NCBI GenBank assembly: GCA_016927565.1
Contig: JAFGMK010000022.1
Coordinates: forward strand, 1-34,470
Source: Minisyncoccota bacterium
GTDB lineage: Bacteria > Patescibacteriota > Microgenomatia > PFEM01 > JAFGMK01
Direction of reading: 5' to 3'
Length of the DNA stretch: 34,470 bases
In this document: positions 15,073 to 23,782 of the stretch, one piece after another
Layout: each line of letters opens with the position of its first letter
Position numbering within the stretch: the stretch's first letter is position 1
The notes under the pieces: generated by a model
Told to the model about the DNA's origin: nothing
Databases searched by the model: none
Seen by the model: the letters and a program-made list of their open reading frames with translations, nothing else
Made by a program: the position numbers and the translations under genes

Positions 15073-16158
15073 ATGAAAAAGTTTTTCTTTTTGGCTATTT
15101 TTTTCTTTTTAACTTTCGGAGCTACTCTCATTTTTCTAAAACTCCGGCCGGAGAGAAAAGAACCGGTTCTGATTTCACCTTTGACTCCGGTTTACCAGTT
15201 TGATTATCAATCGGGGAAGAATTTCTGGGAAAATTATCCTGATCTTCAGGTTAATACCAGCTATGAGGCTGTTATTCGCGAAAGCCGGTATTTGGCCGGC
15301 CAGAAATGCACTGAAGCGGGGATTGAGAAAGAGATTGAGGGCAAAGACTGGATCTGTTTGTTGGGAGAGGGAGAAAAAATGATAGTTCCTTTTCTGGCCA
15401 CCAATGTTTCCTATCTGATTTTTGAATCGCCTCAGAAGGGTGGTTTTTGGGAGCAAAAGACTCTTATTCAGACTTATCCCCGCCATTTTTTCCAAGCCGG
15501 AAAGAAATCTGAGGCTAAATTTTTCGTGGTTGATTTTGCCGGCCGGCCGGTGCCGACTTATTTTCCGGCAGAAGCCAAAAATTATCTGCCGGTTTGGCAA
15601 AAAGCTTTTTTGGAAATAAACGGAACAGATGGTGAGTATTTTAAAAATCATTTTTTTATTGTTGGTGCCGGAGTAAAAATAACCGGTTCAGGCAAAAAAT
15701 TAAAAAAGCATTTTGAGGTTAATTATTATTTTAAACTTGACTGGGCTCAGCTGGAGCTAAAGGACAGCTTTGTTTTTGGCATGACCGGTTACGAGGCCGG
15801 AGTTTCGGTTGGTGGTTTGGTGAGGGATTTTGAGCTTCCTGTGGAAAAAACAAAATACAATCAGCCTGTTGAGATTCACCGGTTCAAATCGGCAGAGACA
15901 ATCGTTTCTGAAGATACGGTTGTGGCGAAGATAGAAGCCTTTTTAAGGAATCCCAGAGGCGGTTTGGCGCCGACAATTTTTCGTTTTGATGTTAACCGGG
16001 ACCTGGCTCTGATGCCGGACGGCCGGCTTGTTTTGTTTCTGCATGGCGGTCTGGATAAAGAAACCAATCGGTGTTTAGTCGGAACCATGCTGCTTGAAGA
16101 AGCAGAGATAATCGGGATTAATGAAGTTCCCTGCCGGATTGTTTCCGGGGCCGGATAG
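15073..16158 (+). CDS. membrane-anchored protein of unknown function
   Basis: 361 residues. One N-terminal membrane segment (about 3-23, FFFLAIFFFLTFGATLIFLKL) is followed by a large outside domain of mixed beta character; three Cys are spread in it (two near 79-95 and others at the C-terminus). No motif or family is recognised. It starts 26 bases after the glycosidase on the same strand, so they may share a transcript. The stop codon lies inside a perfect 14-base palindrome (GATAGCC/GGCTATC, 16154-16167), which may be part of the 3' end structure. Confidence 0.65.
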   Translation: MKKFFFLAIFFFLTFGATLIFLKLRPERKEPVLISPLTPVYQFDYQSGKNFWENYPDLQVNTSYEAVIRESRYLAGQKCTEAGIEKEIEGKDWICLLGEGEKMIVPFLATNVSYLIFESPQKGGFWEQKTLIQTYPRHFFQAGKKSEAKFFVVDFAGRPVPTYFPAEAKNYLPVWQKAFLEINGTDGEYFKNHFFIVGAGVKITGSGKKLKKHFEVNYYFKLDWAQLELKDSFVFGMTGYEAGVSVGGLVRDFELPVEKTKYNQPVEIHRFKSAETIVSEDTVVAKIEAFLRNPRGGLAPTIFRFDVNRDLALMPDGRLVLFLHGGLDKETNRCLVGTMLLEEAEIIGINEVPCRIVSGAG

Positions 16159-16194
16159 CCGGCTATCAAAAAACCCCGGCGGGTTGAATGTTAA

Positions 16195-16223
16195 TTGAAG
16201 AAATTTAAAAGTCAGGGTATAAT
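16195..16223 (+). promoter_or_regulatory. promoter of tRNA-Ala(GGC)
   Basis: TTGAAG (16195-16200), 17 bases, TATAAT (16218-16223). Start near 16230, giving a 5' leader of about 29 bases. Confidence 0.7.
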
Positions 16224-16258
16224 AAATACAGTTATTAAAGAAGAAAAAATTAAAATCC

Positions 16259-16332
16259 GGGCCCGTAGCTCAGTTGGCTAGAGTGTCTGTATGGCATACA
16301 GAAGGTCGCGGGTTCGAATCCCGCCGGGTCCA
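16259..16332 (+). tRNA. tRNA-Ala, anticodon GGC
   Basis: 74 bases. Acceptor GGGCCCG pairs with CGGGTCC and discriminator A, identical to the other tRNA-Ala and with G3:U70. Anticodon stem TCTGT/ACAGA, loop ATGGCAT, anticodon GGC. T arm GCGGG-TTCGAAT-CCCGC is standard. D stem has one G-U pair. CCA is not encoded. It reads GCC and GCU. Confidence 0.95.
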
Positions 16333-16382
16333 CACAAAGCCGGACTCAGTTTTTTATTTAAATTAATCGAAAGGAAACCAAA

Positions 16383-16613
16383 ATGGCTGAAATTCAGGGG
16401 GGGAGACCAGGTCAAGGAGAGTTGGATGAGGCAAGAGAAAGGGGCGTGAAATTTGCCCTAGAGGTTGCTGGTGATGTTTCCGGAGTTGCTCGTGAGGCTT
16501 TAGCAGAGCTTGGGGCAATTGCCACAGGAGCTGATAATCCAGAACCAGCAGGAGAAAGGACTGGCGGAGGTGAAACTGGAACATCAACGGTTTCAGTTAA
16601 GGAGACATCGTAG
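16383..16613 (+). CDS. small acidic Ala/Gly/Glu-rich protein (76 aa)
   Basis: ATG at 16383 with AAGGA (16371-16375) at suitable distance, 50 bases after the tRNA. The sequence has a helical middle (GVKFALEVAGDVSGVAREALAE) and a Gly/Thr/Ser-rich, probably disordered tail. No membrane segment, no Cys, no known motif. The start signal and codon pattern favour a real gene. Function unknown. Confidence 0.5.
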   Translation: MAEIQGGRPGQGELDEARERGVKFALEVAGDVSGVAREALAELGAIATGADNPEPAGERTGGGETGTSTVSVKETS

Positions 16614-16660
16614 GGTAAGGGAGAATTTTTCTTTTTTAGGCGGTTTTTTGGTTTGGTAAC

Positions 16661-16680
16661 GTTTTTCGGTTTAGTAAAAT
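16661..16680 (+). promoter_or_regulatory. promoter-like element before the Tat lipoprotein
   Basis: GTTTTTCGGTTTAGTAAAAT matches the element at 5057-5076 in 19 of 20 positions. The TAAAAT at its end is only 4 bases from ATG 16684, so if it is the promoter the -10 is more likely TTTAGT (16670-16675) and the mRNA is leaderless. Confidence 0.4.
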
Positions 16681-16683
16681 AAT

Positions 16684-17709
16684 ATGTCTGAAGCGTCTGA
16701 TGTTTCTCCAGCGCCGGGAAGCTTGCTGTCCCGGCGAGCGGCTTTGAAATTAAGTGCTTTGGCAGCAGCGGGGATGGCGGGATTGGCTGCCTGTAGTTCT
16801 GGTGCAAAGTCAAAGTTAAGGATCGAAAGCGAGGGGGATGATGGTTTTGGGGCGGGTTTAACTGCTGAAAAGGAATTTAGGCCGAAAACAGATGTGCCTT
16901 TTTTGGAGGAAAAAAAAGAGCCCCCTCCCGGAGCGGCTGTTATCAGGCCGGGCCAGACATTGTCGATAGATTTAGGGAGTAAAGATTTTGACGGCAGAAG
17001 AAGGGGGGTTTTTTTTACAACTAATCATTTGCAGAATGTGGCGATTCTTTATTATCGTTTTAAACTTGGACTGCTTGCCTTTGCTCTTGGGAGGGAGCCT
17101 TCGGAAAGAGTAAAATTACATCCGGACAAGAGAACTTATGTTGATATTTATGATCTTAATTTACTTAGTCCGGCAAATCGGGAAACCGGAGGAGATTATG
17201 CTGAGGCGGCTGATCCTCGTCAGGAGCTTGGAATTCCGCCGGAAGCTTCGATATATTTAACTTGGCAGGAGAAGAAAGAGGGTATTTACAGCTCTTTGAT
17301 GATTGATCCTTCTTTAAAAGAGGGGGATGTTTGTCTGTCGGCAATTTTGTTTGGTTTCTTAGCAACGGCGGCTTATACCGAAGCTAGTCCGGAGGCGGAT
17401 CCGGAGAGGGTTTGGCGGAAGACTGAAGAGAATTATGCCCGAGCTTTAGCGGTAAATGCCGCTTTGGGAGGAGAGACGGCTTATCCTGAACTGAAAAAAC
17501 TTACCAGTGTCAGAGTGGCAACTGTTTTTCCCTTTAAGGCTTTGGTTGATGAGGCGGATGTCCGGCTTTTGGAGCCGGAATTGGTTGGGCCTCAAGGATA
17601 CCAAGCGATAACCGATCAGATTGGGGAAGCTGGTTGCCAGGGCTTGCCGGCTTTTTTCCGCTATGACAAAGAAGATCCTGCTCCTCTTCAAGAAAAAAAA
17701 CAATCTTAG
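16684..17709 (+). CDS. Tat-exported lipoprotein of unknown function
   Basis: 341 residues. The N-terminus has a twin-arginine motif SRRAALK (16-22), a hydrophobic stretch and a lipobox LAAC with Cys37, so it should be exported folded and lipid-anchored. The rest (about 75-330) is soluble. RPGQTLSIDLG and YVDIYDLN segments suggest a compact enzyme-like or binding fold, but I recognise no family. It is followed by another uncharacterised gene at 18001. A lipobox and Tat signal together are unusual in such small genomes, and the tat genes are not in this window. Confidence 0.65.
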   Translation: MSEASDVSPAPGSLLSRRAALKLSALAAAGMAGLAACSSGAKSKLRIESEGDDGFGAGLTAEKEFRPKTDVPFLEEKKEPPPGAAVIRPGQTLSIDLGSKDFDGRRRGVFFTTNHLQNVAILYYRFKLGLLAFALGREPSERVKLHPDKRTYVDIYDLNLLSPANRETGGDYAEAADPRQELGIPPEASIYLTWQEKKEGIYSSLMIDPSLKEGDVCLSAILFGFLATAAYTEASPEADPERVWRKTEENYARALAVNAALGGETAYPELKKLTSVRVATVFPFKALVDEADVRLLEPELVGPQGYQAITDQIGEAGCQGLPAFFRYDKEDPAPLQEKKQS

Positions 17710-17718
17710 ATGGCAAAT

Positions 17719-17901
17719 TCAACTGTCAGGATCAAATTTTTTTTTCGGCCGGGTGGAAGGCGGCTGTTTTTCCTGACCAAGAAACGGCCGTTGGGACGGG
17801 CTCGGCTGGGGGGGATTATCAACTAAAGTATGAATCTCCCGTGAGGTGCTTGGGGCAGAGGGCAAAGAATTTTCAAACGAGCCTTCACAGCCTTCGCTCA
17901 T
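17719..17901 (-). CDS. possible Pro/Ser-rich small protein (60 aa)
   Basis: The minus-strand frame from ATG 17901 encodes a polar, Pro-rich, probably disordered peptide (starts MSEGCEGSFENSL). It is preceded by TTGACC (17937 to 17932), a 17-base spacer and TAAAAA (17914 to 17909), placing the start of transcription at or just before the ATG. That is the pattern seen at other genes here. Without homologs it may still be chance. A longer TTG start at 17937 exists but would overlap the -35. Confidence 0.3.
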   Translation of the reverse strand: MSEGCEGSFENSLPSAPSTSREIHTLVDNPPQPSPSQRPFLGQEKQPPSTRPKKKFDPDS

Positions 17902-18000
17902 TGATGATTTTTTATCACATTTGAACCTGATGGTCAATTGCTGAAATTTTTTAAATTATTTTTAAAGGACAGGCTTAATTTCCCGGTAAATTTAAAAAAA

Positions 18001-19425
18001 ATGTCTGGCTCACTCGAATCTTATGAAACCAGAATCTTAGAACATCAGCATTCTTTAATGGGCGCTGGTTTGTCTTTTGATGAGGCACTTCGAATGGCGC
18101 AAGAATGGGCAGTCAGATGTTATTGGCTTAAGACTGTCCGGGAAGATGTTCTAGAAATTTTTAACGGAATCGGTCGGCGGGAAACCCAAAAAGCGATTGA
18201 GCAGGTTGCCTTTGCCAGTTTAGATCTCCCGGATTTCGGAATAAATCTGGCACCGCATCATTCTTTTTTTGAACAATTGTCCGATCAAGGGCGAGAAGCG
18301 GTTTGCGGTCAGGTTTATGCCAGCACTAAAAAACCTTATCCGGCTGACTTTGTTACTTCTTTGTCTTTTGAGATAGATCAGTCCGCGTTTGGGCCAATGA
18401 TGGTCAATGTTTTGATAGTGGCTGATGGGGCTAGTTCTTTGGTGCCGGCGACTTCTTGGCCTCAGGAGGTTAAAGATGCCTGTCGGTTCCAAGTCGGTGA
18501 TAAAGCTTTTGTCCGGCCTGATATTTACTGGCGGGCCGGTTTGGCGGCGATTTTGGGTGACCAGAGTTTGCCCGTTCCGCCGGAGTATCTGGCCCGCCGG
18601 TCGGTAAAAGACGGGGGGCTGGTTTTGGATCAGTTGGCACAGCTTGACCATCGGCGGTCACTTGAAGACCGGATAAAAAGTAATTTTGGCCGGCAACCGA
18701 TGTCTAAAATTGCCGCCGATTGTCTTTTGAAGGATATTGATTATCCTCTCGGTTCTTTTTTGAGATGGTCGTTTGATAGGTTTGGGGAGGCTAACTTTGA
18801 ACTCTATCCTTCAGGGGTTGCAGCAGTGGTGGTTCATACTATATCAAAGCGCCCTGTTCAGGGAGATTTTTTTTATCGCCGGGAAATGGAGGCTTTTCTC
18901 CGGCGGAATTCCGGTTTTGCTTTAACCGGCGACATTACCGTTGCTGCCGGCAGTTATAGCCATCTTAGAACAAAGAATGATCCGGGTTTGGTTGACTTTC
19001 ACGATCGGGAGTTAAACGCTAAATTCGGACAAGATCGGGATAATCCTGCCGTTCTTCGCCGGATTGCCCGTCTGCGGGCTCCATTTTGCGGCAATCTGCA
19101 AGGCCGGGGAGCTGAAAAGATTCAAACAGGTTCTCTGGGTCCGGATAACAGGTTCGTTTTTGCCTATACTGATGGTTTAAAACCTAAACCTGAACCTGAT
19201 TTCGCTCTCGGACAGGGGGATAACGATCTTGGGGCGCAGCGTTTGAAGGTTAATCCTGGTTTGGCGGTTCTTGAAAAGAGATGGGAAAACTGGCAAGCCG
19301 GTCGGGCTTCAGGAAAGCTAACAGCTGATGATGGCGGTTGGGGAGCCAGTCTGAGTTGGTTCACAAAAGATTATCGAGCCAACGTGATGGGGTCTTTTTT
19401 TACCGGTTACGGGGAAGCTGTCTGA
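18001..19425 (+). CDS. uncharacterised protein, possibly PP2C-like
   Basis: 474 residues from ATG 18001; the frame is open back to a TTG at 17938 (495 residues). I prefer the ATG because TAAATT (17987-17992) sits at leaderless distance. No signal peptide or membrane segment. VNVLIVADGASS, FALTGDITVAAG and RFVFAYTDGLK resemble, in order, the metal-binding DG motif, a GD motif and the TDG motif of PPM/PP2C phosphatases, but spacing is loose and the match is by eye only. If right, it would be a metal-dependent Ser/Thr phosphatase. Otherwise unknown. Confidence 0.55.
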   Translation: MSGSLESYETRILEHQHSLMGAGLSFDEALRMAQEWAVRCYWLKTVREDVLEIFNGIGRRETQKAIEQVAFASLDLPDFGINLAPHHSFFEQLSDQGREAVCGQVYASTKKPYPADFVTSLSFEIDQSAFGPMMVNVLIVADGASSLVPATSWPQEVKDACRFQVGDKAFVRPDIYWRAGLAAILGDQSLPVPPEYLARRSVKDGGLVLDQLAQLDHRRSLEDRIKSNFGRQPMSKIAADCLLKDIDYPLGSFLRWSFDRFGEANFELYPSGVAAVVVHTISKRPVQGDFFYRREMEAFLRRNSGFALTGDITVAAGSYSHLRTKNDPGLVDFHDRELNAKFGQDRDNPAVLRRIARLRAPFCGNLQGRGAEKIQTGSLGPDNRFVFAYTDGLKPKPEPDFALGQGDNDLGAQRLKVNPGLAVLEKRWENWQAGRASGKLTADDGGWGASLSWFTKDYRANVMGSFFTGYGEAV

Positions 19426-19476
19426 GCCGGTTTTAATCTTGTTAAATAGCGGGGGTTTTTTTTGTAGGATTTGAAA

Positions 19477-19485
19477 TGGTAGAAT
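19477..19485 (+). promoter_or_regulatory. extended -10 box of leuS
   Basis: TGGTAGAAT, with TAGAAT at 19480-19485. Start near 19492, about 16 bases before ATG 19508. No Shine-Dalgarno is visible. Confidence 0.4.
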
Positions 19486-19507
19486 AAAGAATAATCTTGA
19501 CAGAAGC

Positions 19508-22102
19508 ATGATGTACGACCATCAATCTTTAGAAAAAAAGTGGCAGAGCTGCTGGAAAAAAGAAAAAACCTTTCAGCCGGATTTGAAAAAGGCGGGAAAG
19601 CCTTTTTATAACCTGATGATGTTTCCCTATCCTTCGGCAGAAGGCTTGCATGTGGGGAATATGTACGCTTTTACCGGAGCGGATATTTACGGGCGTTTTA
19701 TGCGCCTGAAAGGTTACGACGTTTTTGAACCGATTGGTTTGGATGGTTTTGGAATCCATTCGGAAAATTACGCTTTAAAAACAGGCCGTCACCCTTTTAA
19801 ACAAGCCGAAAGAAGCCAGAAGAACTTTTACCGCCAGCTTCACGCTATCGGCAATCAATTTGCCTGGGACAATCATTTGGAGACCTATGATCCCGATTAC
19901 TATCGTTGGACTCAATGGATCTTTGTCCAGTTTTTCAAAAATGGTTTAGTTGAGCGGAAAAAAGCGACCTTGAACTGGTGTCCTTCCTGTAAAACAGTTT
20001 TGTCGGATGAGCAGGTGGAGCCTAAGGAGGGAAAAAATGTTTGCGAACGGTGTAAGGCCGAAGTAGAACGGAGAGAGACCGAACAGTGGTTTTTTAAAAT
20101 CACCGACTATGCCGAAAAACTGCTTGATTATCATGGAACCAAATGGCCCAAAACGACTCGGCAAATTCAGACGAATTGGATTGGGAAAAGCGAAGGAGCA
20201 ACGGTTTTATGGAGAATCAAACCCTGCCAGGGATCCGACCCTGTAGTCGAGTTCGGCACTTTTACCACCACCATTGACACTATTTTTGGCGTCACCTTTA
20301 TTGTGGTTTCGCCGGAATCTCCTTATTTAGAAAAATTAGTTACAGAGGAGCAGAAAAAAACAGTCGATGCTTACTTGGAAAAAGTGAAAGGGAAGACTGA
20401 GGTTGAGCGGATGGAGGCCAAGGAAAAAGACGGAGTTTTTACCGGGAGTTATGCGGTCAGCCCGGTTAATGGCCGGGAAGTGCCAATTTGGGTGGCGGAT
20501 TATGTGTTAATGAACTATGGAACCGGAGTGGTGATGGGGGTGCCGGCTCATGACCGGCGGGATTTGGAGTTTGCCCGGAAAAACAAACTGGAAATTATTC
20601 AGGTGATAGAGTCCAAAGGAAAAAGTTTTGTTTATGACGAGGTTGACAAACATTCCGTTAAGGGGAAAATTGTTAACTCGGAAAACTACACCGGCTTGTC
20701 AATTCTGGCTGGTAGAGAAAAGATAACTGATGATTTGATAAAAGAGGGAAAAGCAAAAAGAACGGTTAATTACAAACTGCGTGATTGGTGCATTTCCCGG
20801 CAGCGTTATTGGGGACCGCCGATTCCGATGATTTATTGTCCAAAATGTGCTAAAGAAGGCAATTCTTGGTTTACCAAGTCAAATAGTTCAGGATCGGATC
20901 CGGCTAAAGATGTAAGTCTTTTAACAAAAGAAAGAAGACAAAAATTGGCTCAGGAAATGGCCGGGTGGTATCCGGAAGCGCCGAAGAATCTGCCGGTGGA
21001 ATTACCCTATGTTGAGGACTACCAACCGAGAGGTAAAGGGCAATCGCCCTTAGCGGGAGTGAGGAGCTTCTATCAGGCCAAATGCCCGGCCTGCGGAGCT
21101 GAGGCAAGGCGGGAAACGGATGTTTCGGATACTTTTCTTGATTCAGCCTGGTATTTCTTGCGCTACCCCTCAACTGACTGCAAAGATCAACCTTTTGATC
21201 CCAAGACAACCAAGAGGTGGTTGCCGGTAGGGATGTATATCGGCGGCCAGGAACATGCCTGTCTTCACCTTTTATATGCCCGGTTTGTGACGATGGCGCT
21301 TCACGATTTAGGCTATTTGGATTTTATTGAGCCTTTTAAAGAGTTTTTTGCTCATGGTCTGATTATTAAGGATGGAACTAAAATGAGCAAATCTAAGGGG
21401 AATATCATTGTGCCGGATGATTATATCGGCAAATATGGCGCAGATGCTCTCAGGATGTATCTTATGTTTCTGGGGCCAATTACTCAGGGTGGTGATTTCC
21501 GGGATGCGGGAATGCAGGGAATGAAGCGTTTTTTGAGCCGTCTCTATCAATTAGCGCAAAAGAGTGCTAAAAAGGAAGCGAAACCCATATCGAAAGATGC
21601 CGGAATGGGCTCTTCCGATGTGACGCTGTCAGAGAACTTAATCAAAAAACTTCATCAAACCATCCGGAAAATGGGAACAGATTATGGCAAAAAAAAGTAC
21701 AACACTGCCCTGGCCGCCTTAATGAAATTGACCAATGTCTGGCAAGCTTATCCGGAGAGTGCTAATAAGGATTTTGTGGGAATTGTTGCCCGGCTGATAG
21801 CGCCGGTGGCGCCTCATTTGGCCGAAGAATTCTGGCTGATATCCGGAGGAAAAGGTTCTGTTTTTGCGGCCGCCTGGCCTGAATTTGATCCCGAATTAGT
21901 TAAAGAAAGCGAAGCTGAAGTAGTGATTCAAATTAACGGCAAGTTGAGGGAAACAATTAAGCTTGAATTGGCGGTAGCCGGTAATCAGGAAAAGGTTTTG
22001 GAAAAAGTTCATGTCTCCCGAAAGGTGCAAAAACACCTGGGAGGCAGGGAGCCGAAAAAAGTAATCTTTGTGCCGGGAAAGTTAATCAACTTAGTTGTCT
22101 GA
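19508..22102 (+). CDS. leuS: leucyl-tRNA synthetase
   Basis: An 864-residue class I synthetase that charges tRNA-Leu. HVGN (48-51) is the HIGH-type motif after FPYPSAEGL; KMSKS is at 625-629. The CP1 editing domain is present (FTTTIDTIFG, VPAHDRRD), so mischarged tRNA can be hydrolysed. Two Cys pairs after the first core part (CPSCKT, CERCKA) form a zinc site, and further Cys pairs (CPKCAK, CPACGA) flank the second insertion. The C-terminal VIQINGKLR is typical. ATGATG at 19508 leaves a 3-base ambiguity in the start. Length is normal. Confidence 0.97.
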   Translation: MMYDHQSLEKKWQSCWKKEKTFQPDLKKAGKPFYNLMMFPYPSAEGLHVGNMYAFTGADIYGRFMRLKGYDVFEPIGLDGFGIHSENYALKTGRHPFKQAERSQKNFYRQLHAIGNQFAWDNHLETYDPDYYRWTQWIFVQFFKNGLVERKKATLNWCPSCKTVLSDEQVEPKEGKNVCERCKAEVERRETEQWFFKITDYAEKLLDYHGTKWPKTTRQIQTNWIGKSEGATVLWRIKPCQGSDPVVEFGTFTTTIDTIFGVTFIVVSPESPYLEKLVTEEQKKTVDAYLEKVKGKTEVERMEAKEKDGVFTGSYAVSPVNGREVPIWVADYVLMNYGTGVVMGVPAHDRRDLEFARKNKLEIIQVIESKGKSFVYDEVDKHSVKGKIVNSENYTGLSILAGREKITDDLIKEGKAKRTVNYKLRDWCISRQRYWGPPIPMIYCPKCAKEGNSWFTKSNSSGSDPAKDVSLLTKERRQKLAQEMAGWYPEAPKNLPVELPYVEDYQPRGKGQSPLAGVRSFYQAKCPACGAEARRETDVSDTFLDSAWYFLRYPSTDCKDQPFDPKTTKRWLPVGMYIGGQEHACLHLLYARFVTMALHDLGYLDFIEPFKEFFAHGLIIKDGTKMSKSKGNIIVPDDYIGKYGADALRMYLMFLGPITQGGDFRDAGMQGMKRFLSRLYQLAQKSAKKEAKPISKDAGMGSSDVTLSENLIKKLHQTIRKMGTDYGKKKYNTALAALMKLTNVWQAYPESANKDFVGIVARLIAPVAPHLAEEFWLISGGKGSVFAAAWPEFDPELVKESEAEVVIQINGKLRETIKLELAVAGNQEKVLEKVHVSRKVQKHLGGREPKKVIFVPGKLINLVV

Positions 22103-22426
22103 AATAACTTCATTTGCTGTAATCTTAACGCTTGTTTGCGGGGTTGGGGGGTGGATTACCGGGTTTATACGGTAATAAATGGAGAGAGGTTGGGTTATCT
22201 GCTAAAGCCGGACTCAGAATTAAATCCCAAACTGGCTGGTTTGGAGATGGGGATTGGGGGGATTAGAAAATCCGGCTATCTTTTGGAGCGGGCTAAGGGA
22301 TAGTTTTCTGTTTAAAGAGAATGAACGGGCGGCAGGCAATTGAGGAAGCAATTTTTTAAATAAATTGTAATAAGTCCTATAGCGTGGTAAAATTGGAAAC
22401 TATCAGTTTTTTTGAGGTAAGCTGGC
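22103..22426 (+). other. gap between leuS and the sigma factor gene
   Basis: One short frame (22151-22303, listed separately) is the only coding candidate. A weak stem AATTG (22338-22342)/CAATT (22349-22353) followed by T residues could be a terminator. GAGG at 22414-22417 is the ribosome binding site of the sigma gene. No other structure seen. Confidence 0.5.
22151..22303 (+). CDS. doubtful small ORF (50 aa)
   Basis: The GTG frame begins VDYRVYTVINGERLGYLLK and ends LLERAKG; it reads like a compact soluble peptide, but no Shine-Dalgarno or -10 supports it. It could be a remnant of a longer gene. Confidence 0.25.
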   Translation: MDYRVYTVINGERLGYLLKPDSELNPKLAGLEMGIGGIRKSGYLLERAKG

Positions 22427-23734
22427 GTGGCATTTCCGGAAAGTTTCCGATCTGAAGATGGCAATGGTCCCTGGATTAGTCTTGATCTTACCGAAATCTA
22501 TTTCTATCAGGCTCACCAATATCCGTTATTGACGGCTGAAGAAGAGGTTAGATTGGCAGATTTAAGAGATCGGGGAATAGAGGCAGGCAGGAGGTTAAAA
22601 CAAGAACCGGATTTGGAGGCTGGTGAAAGAGAAGCTTTGTTTGCCAGACAAGAAGAAGGGTCTAAGGCGTTTCGGGCTTTGATTCGTGCCAATTTACTCT
22701 TGGTTGCCAAAATAGCTGCAGGATATTGGCGTCTGGATGAATATCCCGATTTGATTCAGGCCGGCAATGAAGGATTAGTGCTGGCGGCCGGAAAATATGA
22801 CCCCGGGCGGGGTTTTCGTTTTTCCACCTATGCCGCCTTGGCGATTAAACGGGAAATCTGGGATTATCTGCGGCGGTCAGAAAGTATTCCTCTGACGTTG
22901 ACAGATTTTAGAGAAGTAAGAAAGTTACAGCAGGAACAGGATTCTGCCTTGCAAAAACTGGGGAGAGAGATGAATTTGGCTGAATTAGCCGATAAGTTTG
23001 GCTGGTCGCTTGAGAAAACTTTAACGCTACTTCGTCTGAGCAATGGTCAGATTGCTTCCCTTGATTGGAGCTGGAAGGATGGTGATAAAGATGCCTCCCC
23101 CAGCTTGTATGATTTTCTTTCTGACGATAGTCAGGATCTGGAGAGAAAGGCAGCGGAAGCTTATTGGCAAGGCAAACTCCCCGATTTTCTCCGGCAAGCC
23201 GGATTAAGCCGAAGAGACTTGCTTGTTCTCCAGTATCTGCTGATTGACGGAAAGACGCAAACAGCGGCAGCTGAATTATTAGGAATCACCCAAGAGAGAG
23301 TTGGCGAGCTTCTGAGAAAAGCCATGGGAAGATTATTCAGTCTGGCTTCCAGGAGTCCGGGATTCAGAGCCTGTCTGAATGACTTCGGCCTTTGGCCGGA
23401 TGAGGATGATGGCGATACGGGCAGTCAGATTGGATCGGATGCGGGAAAAGGTTCTCAATCTCAATTTCCGTCTGGCGACTCTGAAAAAAGGGTGACAGAT
23501 TTTTTCTTTAGCCAAGCCGGTTTAACACCAGAGGAAACAGAGGTCGCAAAGCTAATTTTATTGGATCGCTTAATACCAGATGAAGTTTTCCGCCGACTGA
23601 ATCCGGGGAAAACTCCCAATCGGCATCTGATAGATGAAATAGTCGAAATTGAAGAAATAATAATCGGAAAACTTAACGCCTTGTTATCAAAACATCCGGA
23701 ATATTCGAATACCCTTCATCAGCTTTTGAGTTAA
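22427..23734 (+). CDS. divergent sigma-70 family factor with extra C-terminal region
   Basis: 435 residues. Region 1.2-like segment (about 25-50, YQAHQYPLLTAEEEVRLADL), region 2 (about 83-155, with DLIQAGNEGLVLAAGKYDPGRG and FRFSTYAALAIKREIWDYL), region 3 (about 165-215) and region 4 (about 265-310, DGKTQTAAAELLGITQERV). After an acidic Gly/Ser/Asp linker, about 80 more residues (LTPEETEVAKLILLDRLIPDEV and on) look like a second region-4-like helical module. The GTG start has GAGG 10-13 bases upstream. It differs from the second sigma gene at 28989 and is probably an alternative sigma factor. Confidence 0.75.
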   Translation: MAFPESFRSEDGNGPWISLDLTEIYFYQAHQYPLLTAEEEVRLADLRDRGIEAGRRLKQEPDLEAGEREALFARQEEGSKAFRALIRANLLLVAKIAAGYWRLDEYPDLIQAGNEGLVLAAGKYDPGRGFRFSTYAALAIKREIWDYLRRSESIPLTLTDFREVRKLQQEQDSALQKLGREMNLAELADKFGWSLEKTLTLLRLSNGQIASLDWSWKDGDKDASPSLYDFLSDDSQDLERKAAEAYWQGKLPDFLRQAGLSRRDLLVLQYLLIDGKTQTAAAELLGITQERVGELLRKAMGRLFSLASRSPGFRACLNDFGLWPDEDDGDTGSQIGSDAGKGSQSQFPSGDSEKRVTDFFFSQAGLTPEETEVAKLILLDRLIPDEVFRRLNPGKTPNRHLIDEIVEIEEIIIGKLNALLSKHPEYSNTLHQLLS

Positions 23735-23764
23735 CTGTTCTTTTTCAATTCTCACCGGGAGTTG

Positions 23765-23773
23765 TGATATATT
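23765..23773 (+). promoter_or_regulatory. extended -10 box of comEA
   Basis: TGATATATT with TATATT at 23768-23773. Start expected near 23780, 3 bases before ATG 23783; nearly leaderless. It drives the comEA-comEC set. Confidence 0.5.
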
Positions 23774-23782
23774 AAAATCGGC

